Program-made: the position numbers and the translations under genes | In this document: piece by piece, positions 22,790 through 33,991 of the stretch | Layout: each line of letters opens with the position of its first letter | Position numbering within the stretch: position 1 is the stretch's first letter | DNA from: Paguma larvata | Taxonomy: Eukaryota > Chordata > Mammalia > Carnivora > Viverridae | Length of the DNA stretch: 64,000 nucleotides | NCBI GenBank assembly: GCA_030068075.1 | Contig: CM057839.1 | Coordinates: 54,340,960 to 54,404,959, forward strand | Direction: 5' to 3' | The notes under the pieces: generated by a model | Told to the model about the DNA's origin: nothing | Databases searched by the model: none | The model's input: the letters and a program-made list of their open reading frames with translations, nothing else

Positions 22790-23150
22790 CTCCAGCGGGG
22801 AGCTGGGCCGGCGCGGCCTGCAATCCGCCAGGAGTGGACAGGAGTCCCCCAGCAGCCCGTTACCGGCGCGCAGGGGCTGTCTCCGCGCTTCTCACACAGA
22901 CTTGGGCGGGGTGGCCCTGGGTCAGAGTCCCAGCCCTGGTCCCCGGAGAGCCTGGGCTCTTCCCGACAGTCGCGGGTGTGGGGCGAGTCCCTGCAGACCA
23001 GCAGCCGCCACCTGGGGGCGCCCCTGAGCGCAGCGGCCACAGTCGGCCAGAACCACTCACTCCAAGGGAGCAGAAATGCGGTTGAGAGAGAGGCCACGGG
23101 AAGGGAAGCCGGCATCCAGACCGCGGAACCAGCGGCGTCCCTGGACTTGG
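22790..23150. promoter_or_regulatory. Unassigned CpG-rich island
   Basis: A 360-nt GC-rich, CpG-dense stretch ('ggccggcgcggcc', 'taccggcgcgcagg', 'gacagtcgcgggtgtgg') about 6.3 kb upstream of COG3 and separate from its promoter island. No coding exon is recognised. It could be an unannotated promoter, a lncRNA start or an insulator. Confidence 0.55.
23008..23021 (+). promoter_or_regulatory. CTCF-like site
   Basis: CCACCTGGGGGCGC, preceded by 'gcagccg', differs from the CTCF core CCASYAGRKGGCRS at one position. It lies inside the CpG island. Binding is inferred. Confidence 0.45.
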
Positions 23151-23330
23151 CCATAGTTGTTCCCTAGTAAGTTCACATCCCAGTAAGGGAGTATAAATAA
23201 ATAAATATATAAAAAGTGAAAAAAAATTTTTTTTCCTCCTTCCCTTGCTTGGGGTTGCCAAATGTATTCAACGAAATGCCAGCCATGTGTAATGAAATTT
23301 GCAGATGAAAAGCTAAAAATATAGGATTTA

Positions 23331-23453
23331 GGGGCGCCTGGGTGGCTCAGTCGGTTAAGCCTCTAACTCTTGCCTTCCACTGGGGTCATGATCTTAGGGT
23401 GGAGGGATCGAGCCCCATGTGAGGTTCCGTGCTGAGCGGGGAGCCTGCTTAAG

Positions 23454-23489
<36 letters not shown>

Positions 23490-23572
23490 TTCTCTCTCTC
23501 CTTTCCTCCCTCCCCATCTCTCCTCCCCCACTCACACACATACACACTCTCTCTCTAAAATAGTTTTTTTTT
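23331..23572 (+). mobile_element. CAN-SINE, sense, with long (CT)n
   Basis: Head 'ggggcgcctgggtggctcag'; the CT-rich middle is expanded (23456-23510) and followed by CA steps; tail 'aaaatag' then a T run. Confidence 0.93.
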
Positions 23573-24335
23573 TTGAAATAAAGGATATAGATTAGGCTGA
23601 TTGAGTATCTGCATGTTATGCCATGATGTAATCATTGAAGTTATTTAATTTGAGAAAGAAGAGACATAGTTTTGTGTTTTTGTTGTTTTGTTTTTATTCA
23701 CACACAAAAAAGTTCACATGCCAGGCTGTTAGTTTTAAAACTGGGAGCGCCAAACCCTGTCTTGACCCTCAGGGGTCCATCAGAGGTCACCGAGACCTCC
23801 CCTCCCCACCATCCCTGCTGGCAGGAGCAAGGAGGGGACTGGCTTTGGTGTATGTTGGGGGAGGGGGGTCCGGGATTCGGACCTCGAGCCAGGGAATCCT
23901 TTATCTCAGATTTACCACTGGTACACGCTAACGACTTTTACATGCTGCACGTGTACAACTGCTCTGTTCCCTGGCAGTGGAAATGCGAGCTGAGTGAGTA
24001 CTGTATATGGAATTAATACGAGCAGAGGTTCAAGGTGTCCATATTTGTGGGCTAGCACTTGGCAGTCCCCTGAAGTCCTACGGTGCCTTCCGTTTCTTTC
24101 TTTCCTCTCCAGATCCCCCAGCTGCCACTGGGGTCCCAGGCTGCTGTGATGTCCACGCCAATCTTCTTCCCCTCAGAAGGCAGCCATAAATCTCTTTCCC
24201 TCTACCCTTCTGTGAAAGGCTTCTCAAGCCACTGCAACACACAGTTTTTAATAGCTAGCGAGTGAACTTTTCAGTTTCTCCATGACAGCTCTGCAATAGT
24301 AGTTGCACACATTATGGATTAAAACAATCCCCCAG
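23573..24335. other. Intergenic, no feature
   Basis: No recognised repeat or gene. Confidence 0.5.
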
Positions 24336-24571
24336 GGGGCGCCTGGGTGGCTCAGTCGGTAAGGTGGCCGACTTCAGCTCAGGTCATGATCTCACGGTCT
24401 GTGAGTTCGAGCTCCGTGTCGGTCACTGTGCTGACAGCTCAGAGCCTGGAGCCTGCTTCGGATTCTGTGTCTCCCTCTCTCTGTGCCCTTCCCCTGCTCA
24501 TACTCTGTCTTTATGTCTCTCAAAAATAAATAAACGTTAAAAAAAATACCCCCCCAAAACCAAAAAAACCC
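24336..24571 (+). mobile_element. CAN-SINE, sense, with perfect target duplication
   Basis: Full-length with 'aaataaataaacgtt' tail, then an impure A/C tail. 'aacaatcccccag' is identical on both sides, so this is a young insertion. Confidence 0.96.
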
Positions 24572-25190
24572 CAACAATCCCCCAGAACACGAATTAGGTA
24601 GCGTGCAATGAGGCCCCAGCAGAGTGGAAAACACACATCCCCTGATGCCCTTGACTCTGCCTGGAGCAGCTGAAAGCTCGCCTACTGCAGGTGACTACAT
24701 GTGCCCTCCAGCCCAGACCTGCTGTCGTCCTCACCAGCGAGCTGACTGGACGCGGGGAGACTGCTCATTTGGGCAGGTGTGCATAGGCTGCTCGATGGAG
24801 TAGTGCTATAATCAAGTACGTTTTGTTTTAGGAAATTGAGATATGGACTCAGAGCGAGTCAGCAGCACAGCCGGAACTAGAATTCCCTTTGTCTCATCCC
24901 CAACGTATGTTCCTTCTTTAACAGTTCTTTTTCAATAAGCAATCTTAAAATAACAAAGCCCTTGTTCTCCACCCTTCCATCTGCCCTGCCGAACCAACTC
25001 CTAGGGGATGTCTGCTAATAACGATTTGCTGCATATCTTTTCAAACTTTTTTTTGCTGTGTGTGCATGTAATTTTTTAGCTAAATATGGGATTGTATTCA
25101 TACTGTTCAGCAGTTTGCTTTCTTAACTCAACAATAGATGATGAACCTTCTTCCATGTTATTACTCACAGATCTGTTTCATTCTCCCTTG
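24572..25190. other. Intergenic, no clear feature
   Basis: 24.8-25.0 kb has MIR-antisense-like wording ('ggaaattgagatatggactcagag'); otherwise nothing. Confidence 0.4.
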
Positions 25191-25330
25191 CCCCAGTTCT
25201 CCTGAGATATAATGAGTACACTGCGTGTGCATATATGCACTACACGCGTTGAAAATGTACAATATGATTGGTTCTCACATCACAGTTGTGAGACCACCAC
25301 CACGACAGAGACGGAACATTTAACAATAGA
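25190..25330 (-). mobile_element. Worn L1 3'-end fragment, antisense
   Basis: 'ctcctgagatataatgagta' and 'gaccaccaccacgacagaga' resemble antisense L1M 3' UTR. Low certainty. Confidence 0.4.
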
Positions 25331-25446
25331 TGACGAGACAACCGTTTGATAAAACCAGGACATTTCCATCACTTTCAAAAGTTCCCTCATGCCCCTCGGT
25401 AATCTGTAGGTTGCATAGAAGGAGAATTGATAAAATACCTCATTCT

Positions 25447-25658
25447 TTATATATATATATATATATAACATATACACATATGTATAACATATATACATAT
25501 AACATATACAACATCTATTATATATACATATAACATATACAACATATATTATATATACATATAACATACACAACATATATAACATATATACCATATATAT
25601 AACATATATACCATATATCATATATACATGTAACATATAATACATATAACATATATAT
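25447..25658. repeat. (TA)n-rich cryptic satellite
   Basis: TA run at 25449-25467 followed by repeats of 'aacatatac' / 'acatatat' units to 25655. Strongly AT, likely unstable. It merges with the tail of the next SINE. Confidence 0.93.
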
Positions 25659-25659
25659 T

Positions 25660-25764
25660 AATGTTTATTTATTTATTTATCAAGAGAGACAGAGAGCAGG
25701 GGAGGAGCAGAGAGAGAGGGAGAGAGAAAGAGTGCCAAGCAGGCTCTGTGCTGGCAGTGTGGGT
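25660..25764 (-). mobile_element. Truncated CAN-SINE, antisense, head missing
   Basis: Has tail, AG-rich middle and 'gccaagcaggctctgtgctg' but then stops; the tRNA-like head is absent. Confidence 0.85.
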
Positions 25765-25983
25765 TGGGCCTCATTTTGCTTATCTCTAAATGAAAGAGAA
25801 GAACTCCTCTGCTGCTTTACTCATAGGATTTCGACCGAGAGATCAAAAGTGAAATCTGAATAACACAAAATGTCATCTGTTGTGATAGGGGGACCTTGAT
25901 CACTCGGGCGTGAAACCCCTCTGACCTCATCTTTGTCCTTTTCCTAAGATAGTCTATGCAATCCTGTCTTCTTATGGTCTCTT

Positions 25984-25984
<1 letters not shown>

Positions 25985-26015
<31 letters not shown>
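25985..26015. repeat. (CA)n microsatellite
   Basis: About 15 CA units. Confidence 0.95.
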
Positions 26016-26017
<2 letters not shown>

Positions 26018-26263
26018 AATACATATGTGTATCTTACATGTATATATGTATGGGCATATACAATATGAGCTTTCGCTATATCAATTTCACTGATTTTATG
26101 GAAACAATTAGAAATTCTTGAATACCTTGTAAGAATTATAGTAGAAAATTAAATCTGCAATTGTATTTGTCCTCTTGGCTAGTGCTTCTGGGAATAAGCT
26201 AATTACTAGCTGCAAACAGGAAATAATTTGACTTGTAATACAGAGTATAAAAGTGGATGCATG

Positions 26264-26445
26264 GGGGTGCCTGGGTGGCTCAGTTGGTTAAACGTCCAAC
26301 TCTTGATTTTGTCTCAGGTCATGAGTTCACGATTAATGAGTCTGAGCCCTGGAATTCTCTCTCCTCTCTCTCTGCCCCTCCCTTCTCACATGCTCTCTCT
26401 CTCTCTCTCTCAAAATAAATAAACATTTTTTAAAAAGTGGATTCC
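26264..26445 (+). mobile_element. CAN-SINE, sense, with target duplication and short middle
   Basis: Flanked by 'aaaagtggat' on both sides. About 40 bases between head and CT-rich part are missing. Confidence 0.94.
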
Positions 26446-26649
26446 TTTTAGGAGCTTGTAATTTTTTTGGAGGGGGAGAGTAGACACTATTTGTCCATAC
26501 AGAAAAGAGCATTACAGTCTGAAGCAGAAGGATTCAGTATATAGTATACCACATTTTTAGTACAGTTTGAGCAACCACTGCATTGTTTAAATGTATATAT
26601 CTCTATGCTGGTGCTCTGCAAAATTAAAATGCCCAGTGAAAACTGCTGT

Positions 26650-27100
26650 TACTCTGTTTTCTTGCTCTCGTCTCCCTCCCAGCCTTGCAGAGCCAGCTGG
26701 TGGCTGCTGGATTTTCCAGGCACTGCTTGGGAGTTCTTCAGTTGAAGAATAGACCAGGCATCATTATGCTGCATATCTATTTTCCTCTCCCCACATTTGA
26801 TCTCACCGCAGCTGATTAAACATTCAGCCTTGGCTCACATCTTTTCCATGGGTACCTGTGACCTGCATTGCCTCCCTTTATGTCGGTTTGAAGCTTCGGG
26901 AATTCCCTGCGTGCAATTAGAAACTGGAGCCCACCATTGGAAGGCAATTAGAGACAGAAGAAGGGGGCAGGCCGCTCCTGATTGGCAGGCGGCAGGTTTA
27001 ATAAGCAAGGGAAGGCTTGTCTGGGTTAGCTGTGAGACAAGCAGGTCTTTGCACCTGCCCGCCAGAATCTGAAAAGTTTATAGAGAGGCCTACGCTGGGT
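26650..27100. promoter_or_regulatory. Candidate regulatory block, unique sequence
   Basis: Repeat-free, mid-GC stretch with E-box-like CAGCTG (26810 region), 'gcacctgcc' (about 27052) and a pair of identical GCAATTAGA motifs at 26913 and 26944. No coding exon. The regulatory role is inference from motif content only. Confidence 0.3.
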
Positions 27101-27410
27101 TCAGTCATGGATTCAGTCCAGATGGTCTCAACAACATATTGCTCTCTCGAGGCTGTGTCCTTGAAAACACCTCCGCTGCGGGAACGGTGGACAGAAGGTA
27201 CATTCCAAGGAGAGGTGAGGCACCTCCTGTTGCCAGAGTCCAGGTCTCAGGTCAGTTGTGGTCGTGTCTTCTCGATGACCTCTCTGACACTTTAGTATTA
27301 TGAATCACCACTCAACATATTTTACGGAGTTAAACATGATTTTTAGAAGAAAGTAGAGTGATCATGGAATCATGGATCATTTTAGGAAAATCTACAACAG
27401 CAACACATTT
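27101..27410. other. Intergenic, no feature
   Basis: Nothing recognised. Confidence 0.5.
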
Positions 27411-27618
27411 GGGAGAGGCGCACCTGGGTAGCTCGGTTGGTTGAGCGTCTGACTCTTGGTTTTTGCTCAGATCATGATCCCAGGATCGTGAGATCAAGCC
27501 CTTGTGCCGGGCCCCACGATGAGCGTGGAACCTGCTTGAGATTATCTCTCTCTCTCTCTCTCTGCCCTTTCCCCCCCACTCACTTTCTCTAAAATAAAAA
27601 AAATAAACAATAAAAAAC
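27411..27618 (+). mobile_element. CAN-SINE, sense, with imperfect target duplication
   Basis: Head 'cgcacctgggtagctcggtt'; flanks 'acacatttgggaga' and 'acacacctgggaga'. Confidence 0.92.
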
Positions 27619-27949
27619 ACACACCTGGGAGAAAAACTGTTTATTTTTGGATGAATATAAAAGGATGATGTGTGATGAAAAACTGACATCACAAAACTCA
27701 ACAAAAATAACTTTATTTCTGAAATGTTTGAAACGAGAGATCAGTCTGGATAGAAGACAGGGTGTTTTAGGTACTTCAACAGGAAGATCACCTGTCTCAA
27801 CACATCTACAAGATGACTTTCTTTAGGAAATAGTGGTGGAGTGGTTTGATGGGGAAACGGTGATTAAAAAAAAGAAAAAACTGCATAATTAGTAATTCCA
27901 ACCATCTTTGTTTGTGTAATGTTTTCTACAACGTGAGAGTTTGAACTCG

Positions 27950-28860
27950 ACTTTGAGATAATTTTAGACTTCAGAAATGTTGCAACAGTAGTACAGAGTT
28001 CAGGTGTGTCCTTCATTCAACTTCCCCCAACGTTATCATCTTACACAACCACATACAATGATCAAAACTGGAAAATTTACATTGGTGCAGTACTGTTACC
28101 TAAACTATAGACATTATTAAAATACGTATATTCTGTTCTACAGTTTTCCCTTTTTCTGTGCCATGATCTAATCCAGATTCCTACACTGTGTCTAGCTCTC
28201 ATGGCTCCCTCATCTCCTTCCATATGTAACCTTCCCTTCGTCTGTTCCTTGTCTTTCATGACATTAACACCTTTGAAGAATACTGGTCAGTTGCTTTGCA
28301 GGATTTCCCTCATTTTGAGTTTGTCTGATGTTTTCTTCAGGATTAGAATGTAGTTTTGCATTTTTGAAAGAATTCATGATGATGTCGTTGACTTTAATAC
28401 TTACCAGGTGTCTCCATTGTAAAGTTAATATCCGCCCTTCACTGCTATTAATAAGTATCTTGTGGAGACCATTTGCTAGAATGCAAATTTCTGTTTCTCC
28501 AGGAAGCTTCACCCATTAATTTTAGAATCCATTCTTAGATCTGGCCTGTCAGTTATTACTATTTTTCCTCATTCTACATTTATTGATTGGAATTCCTCTG
28601 TAAAGTTATCCTTTCTCCCCCTTTTATTTATTCAATCATTTATCATTATGGACTCACAGATATTTATTTTATTCTCTAAGTTATAAAATACATAACTTTT
28701 ATTTTACATCTCTCCAATACTATAATTACTTGGTTTGTTGCTCAAAAATGACATGATTTAAATGACAGAATAGTATTCCAATTACCTGTCTGTACCATGA
28801 ATTAATCCAGTTTTCAATGTTGGACATTTAGGTTCTTTCCAGTTATCTAATATTATTAAT
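27950..28860 (-). mobile_element. Old L1 (L1ME-like) 3' UTR, antisense
   Basis: 'cctcattttgagtttgtctg', 'taataagtatcttgtggaga' and 'tctacatttattgattggaa' are antisense 3' UTR phrases of old L1. The same family recurs at 57.2-58.6 kb. Confidence 0.7.
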
Positions 28861-29249
28861 GATGTTTGATATTCAGAAATCTTTTGAATTTTTATGTTTT
28901 CAGAAGTTGGTTTTCTTACTGCAGAATTACTGGATGTTTGAAAATTTTATACTGTGGTCGTGATCTAGGCGGTGGAAACTGTCAACACGACTACATGGAA
29001 ACCAGAGACCACACACTCCGCTCAGACTACTCAGCAGTGAGCAGAGGCAGTAGATCTGGGAGCCCAGGAGGACCTCTGCCGGCAGGGTCACGTAGCTCAA
29101 TCGTCAATAACGAGAACGCACATTACAATAAAGTTATTGAAGTTGAGGAAGAGACTTCCGGTAGGGGCACATCTATTTCCGTCGGGGCCTATATTCTTTT
29201 CCCTCTACTCCATCTTCACCGGAAATATATGTACCCCGTTTAGAGCCAC
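28861..29249. other. COG3 upstream flank
   Basis: Unique sequence leading to the CpG island. Includes an ETS-like ACTTCCGG at 29154-29161. No gene. Confidence 0.5.
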
Positions 29250-29960
29250 GTCTGTCCTGGCCTTGGTCCCGCCCACACACACTGTGGAAGCACTTCCGGA
29301 GTCAGGGTATTCCGCTCCGCCCCGCCGCCGGTGCCTTGCTGGAAGTCCCGGCTCCCCCGGAAGTGGCCCGGGCCTGTCTGTCGGGGTCCCCTCCGCCCGA
29401 CTGCTGTTGAGGGCCGCAGGGGCGGCGGCGATGGCGGAGGCGGCGCTGTTGCTGCCGCCAGAGGCGGCGGCAGAGCGGGACGCTCGGGAGAAGCTGGCTC
29501 TTTGGGATCGGAGACCCGACACGACGGCGCCGCTGACCGACAGGCAGACGGACTCGGTGCTGGAGCTGAAGGCGGCGGTGGAGAACCTGCCTGTGCCGTC
29601 TGAGGTGAGGTGACGGGCTGGGACTGGGCTGGGGCGCCGAGGAAGCGGGCTGGGATGCTTCTTCCGCGCGCCCGTGGACCCCGGCCTTGCAGATTCTTGC
29701 CCGGGGTCTCTTCCCCCTCCTCCCCGGTCACGGCTCCGGTGGGAGAGGCTCTTCACCTTCCCGGGCTGTCAGGCCCGTCCCTGCCGGCGACCGCCAACTC
29801 TAACTCTCGCGCAGGGACGACTGCGGGGGCGTCCAGGGTCTGGTGTTGGCCGGCCCCCAGCCCTCCGCCTGCGGCGTGGGACGGTTGGCCGGCAGCCTTG
29901 CGGTGGGCGTCTTGCCCCGGTGTCCGTGCTATCAGCTGAGGCATGATCGTGTTGCCCACC
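29250..29960 (+). promoter_or_regulatory. COG3: COG3 CpG-island promoter
   Basis: CpG-dense, GC-rich island centred on COG3 exon 1. It has no TATA box, ETS/GABP-type sites ACTTCCGG (29292-29299) and CCGGAAGT (29357-29364), and GC boxes ('ccccgcc', 'cccgccc'). This is the usual architecture of a housekeeping gene with dispersed start sites, probably between about 29290 and 29420. The open frames read antisense here (up to 183 codons) are composition artefacts. Confidence 0.85.
29431..29604 (+). CDS. COG3: COG3 exon 1, residues 1-58
   Basis: Starts MAEAALLLPPEAAAERD and ends ENLPVPSE before GTGAGG. The ATG has a strong Kozak context (G at -3, G at +4) and agrees with the family start. The frame is also open for 98 codons upstream to an ATG at 29137, but that stretch has no COG3 likeness and is mostly promoter. 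The N-terminus is low in complexity, then has the DRRPDTTAPLTDRQTDSV segment kept in mammals. Confidence 0.95.
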
Positions 29961-32900
29961 ATCTCCCAGGAGAGGGCACCGACCCCGAAGTGCCTTGCTT
30001 CAGGACAACCTCCTTATTAGTATTCATTTACCGCCTTAATGAATAACCCAGCTTCCTTTTTCCATGGGGCACTTGGAGAGATAAAAACTTGATCCTGAGT
30101 GAGGGTTTCATTCAGTGCACACAGAGCAGTGAGCTCTCCATCAAGTGCAGATTATGGGAGATCGATTTATCTGACCTGTAGCAGAGCAAGAAAAAAGAGT
30201 TTTCTTTGAAAGCTGGGTCAGTGCGTTATTCGGGAATGCTGGTTTTCGGTGTCATCGTCAGTGTTTTTAATCCTAATTATCATTGGGATGTTATGCATAT
30301 TATCGCTTGTGTGATTCAGTTCAAGTAGTTACAACATCGAAAAGAATTATGAATTGTTAGACTTTTTTCTGGTTTGAGGGCCAGGTTTAGGATTATTGTT
30401 TTATGAAGAATAATGGTTGCTTTTTATGTTGGAAGCACTCATTTTACACGGTTTGGGATTGTGTCTAAAGGTGGATTGTTTTTAGAGACTTAGACTTTTT
30501 TTTCTACCTTCAAGTTTTAGAGATTAATAACTTTGATTTGAAAGTTTACTTTTAGGGGCACCTGGGTGGCTCAGTTGGTTAAGCATCTGACTTTGGCTCA
30601 GGTCATGATCTCACAGTTTGTGAGTTCGAGCCCCGCCTCGGGCTGTGTGCTGACAGCTCAGAGCCTGGAGCCTGCTTCGGATTCTGTGTCTGCCTCTCTC
30701 TCTGTTCCTCCCCCACTCGCACACTGGCTCAATCTGTCTCTCTCTCAAAAATAAAGGTTAAAAATTAAAAAAAAAAAAGTTCACTTTCACTGTTTCATCC
30801 TTTGCCATAAAATACAGGTGTTCTTTCTTGGGTTTTTCTGTTCACTTGTAGGATGCCGTGCTGAAATAAATGAGGAAACAGGTGGAAAATTTCTTTGACT
30901 TGGCTGTCAAAGCCTTTTATGCTCTGGATAATAGAAGTTGTTTGCTCTCTAAACGTTCCAGTACGTTTATAATCGACTTGGCCCGTTACAGAAGCAGGAT
31001 GCTTGGGTGTCACAGCACCTGTGGGGAACGTAGGCCACAAGAAAAGTAACCCAATTTGTTTTTATTGTCTTAGCTCATGAACTATTATTCTTCTCGTCGG
31101 GCGCGAAGGCGCGAAGGAAAGGTTTTGGAGTGAAGTAAATGGAATCTTTGGTTTTCATCCTATTTTTTTTTTCCATTTTTATGCAGTATGATACCCACAT
31201 TAATCTCATGCCGTTGTTTAGCATATATTTCGTGCCTGTTTTGGGCTAGGAATTGAGGATAGAAAGATAAAATCAAGCTCCCTAGTCTCATGGAGCTGAC
31301 ATAATTGTGATCATGAGCTTGTAGAAGAGAACAAGGTAAGTTCAGACACTGATCCATGCTACAAGGAAAATAAAATAAGATAGCGTGACGGAAAGGGACG
31401 AGGAATGCTCTCGACAAGGAAGGAAGGCTCTCTAAGAAAGTGACAGTCTAAGGCAAGAACTCACGGTGGAAAACAAAATGCCAGCCTTGCGAAGACTAGA
31501 GAAACAACCTTCCAGGTGGAGACAAAAAGCCATGCCAAGTCACAGGTAGGAGGTGAGCTTGGCAAGTCCAGGGGTTGAGCGAGGGCGCTCTGGTATATGC
31601 AGTGCGGGTATTAGATTTCTGCGAGAACAAAATGGCCTTTATTTTCCTGTCGGGGAATCTGTCAGGCGGATCATTGTTTTTCAGCTGTCTACAGCCCTTG
31701 TTTCCCTGTACTAAAAATATTTATATGTCTGGTGGGAAGACTGGAATTGAACTTTTTATCCGTTACCACTCTTTTTTTTAATGTTTATTTATTATTAGAG
31801 AGAGTGTGAGCACAAGTGGGAGAGGGGCACAGAGGGGGGGGAGAGAGAGAGAGAGAAAGAGGAAGGGAGGGAGGGAGAGAGAGAATCCCAAGCACGCTCC
31901 AGGCACTGAACCCAACACCCGGCTCCATCTCACCAACCGAACCGTGAGATCATGACCTGAGCTGAGACTGAGAGTCAGATGCGCAACCGATTGAGCCGCC
32001 GCGGTGCCCCTGTCTGTTGCCACTCTTAACACTGGTGCTGAAAAAGAATGGCTCAATTTTAATTTTGTCCGAACAGTGTATCTGTAAAGGATCTTCTGTA
32101 GTGTTTCACAGTTTGCACAAGATAAATTACTTCCTGAACAGCTGGCACTGAGGAAGTTAGTCGAAGAGCAAAAGGCCAGCCAGTTCTTCAGTAAATACCA
32201 TAAAGCTGTTAACTTCTTTAGAAAATAGCTCTCTCTTTTTATGAAGAGAAACTGGTCATATTTTAGGAAGAAGTTACATTTTCTCTTTTTTTGGTGTTAG
32301 TTAAAAGAAGTCGAAGTAGACTATAGGTAGATTGGTTTCTTGTAGCCAAAATTAATTTTTTTAAGAGCGAGGGCCTTTTTCTTTCTGCTGAGTTTAGTAG
32401 TTCTTGATAAATGCTACAATAATTAACCCTGAAATTTACCTGAAATGTATTGTAACTTGTTTTCCTAAAGGCTGTGTGTTCTTAGTATCTTTAACTTCTC
32501 TGAGCCTGTTTTCTTCTTTATAAAATGGGGATTCTGATATACGTACTGTCTGATGGGGGCTGGTGAGAATTTAAAATCATGTGTAAAGTGCACATGGCAG
32601 GTGAGCTACAAGTGCTGATTGATAACTCGAAAGAGTAGATTAGAATCTTGTGATCCTGAGCTGGTACAGGTGTCACTCAGACCAAAGGCAAGAAAAGAAG
32701 AGGTTAAGTGCCTTGAAGAAGCCTCTGCGATTCCATCTATCCGGCTTCAGTGATTTGCTTCAAACAGAGAAAGTAACATCAGGTTTCATTTAGGGAATGG
32801 ATTGTTTAGATTATGATAGTCATTTTATCCCACCCGGAAATGTACAAGAAATAAAGTTTGGGAGAGAAGGTGTGTTTGTTTTTTTCCTGGACCTGCTTAG

Positions 32901-33956
32901 CTGGTCAGGCAAGGTTGATTGTTTATTGTAATTATTATTTAATATGTTAATACACCATTTGCATAAACTATACAATAGCTCTCTAGGACTGCCAGTTAGG
33001 TACCTAGATTTGTGCTCTTCTCTCTCTGAACCATGGTAAAACGCTCCCTCTGGAAGCCGCTCAGTGTAGTGTGCCAGAGGACTCAGGAGTGATCGAGTTA
33101 ATGAGAGCCTGTTTATTATTATTATTTTTTAAAGTAACCTCTACACCCAGTGTGGAGCTTGAGCTCGAACTCATGACTCTAAGATCCAGAGTCTGTGGTC
33201 TACTGACCGAGACAGCCAGGAGAGGCAGGAGGGAATGAGAGTTCTGAACGGGAAAGCTGGTGACACCAGCACACCCCTTCTTGATTTTCCGTTCTGTTCC
33301 AGGTGCTTCAAGAAAAGGAGACAGCTGAACAAATGTACCTAATGGGGCCATTTTTTCATACTCTTTTAACGTGTTTTATTTCTTTAAAAATTATTTCTTA
33401 GAAGTAGTTTCAGTCAGGGGCGCCTGGGTGGCTCTGTCTTTTAACCTTCCGACTTCAGCTCAGGTCATGACCTCTTGATTCATGGGTTCTGGCCCCGAGT
33501 CAGGTTCTGTGTTGACAGCTCGGAGCCTGGACCCTGCTTTGGATTCCGTGTCGCCCTCTATCTCTGCCCCTCCCCTGCTCACACTCTGCTTCTCAAAAAT
33601 AAATAAACATTAAAAAAAAAAAGAAGTAGTTTAAGTTAATGTGACTTCTCTTGCTTGGTGTGAGAGAAAATGGTTTTGTATTAATGAGAACAAGAGAACA
33701 GGACAGGAAACCTTCTGCTTCTGGTATTTAAAAGTCCTCATGCATGAAGTAATCAAATAGAATGTTTTTTCATATATTCACATGATCATGTGTATTCACA
33801 ACATCTAGACTACAGACTTTATCTGGAATAACTACACTACCTTCTCAAGTATCTAGAATTTTCATATGATTTTGTTTTGTATAGTAAAGTAGAAGATAAT
33901 ATATATTTTTAAGTTTATTTATTTATTTTGAGAGAGAGTATGTGAGCAGGGGAGCA

Positions 33957-33991
<35 letters not shown>

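Noticed and set aside
22582..23261. Overlapping frames of 130-190 codons on both strands near 22.6-23.2 kb
   Set aside because: GC-rich, stop-poor DNA; the frames disagree with each other, lack splice logic and show no domain. Kept only as a CpG island.
26264..26320. tRNA-like sequences with A and B boxes at many sites
   Set aside because: They are the tRNA-derived heads of SINEs, followed by CT-rich middles and A tails, not tRNA genes with a closed acceptor stem.
29205..29756. 183-codon antisense frame over COG3 exon 1
   Set aside because: CpG-island composition depletes stops; it mirrors exon 1 and has no recognisable protein features.
30566..30754. Recurring small proteins of the type MAQ..KHLTSAQVMIS..SSP at many places
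   Set aside because: They look like a gene family, but each lies within a CAN-SINE and is the repeat read in one frame; there is no promoter or conserved reading frame as such.
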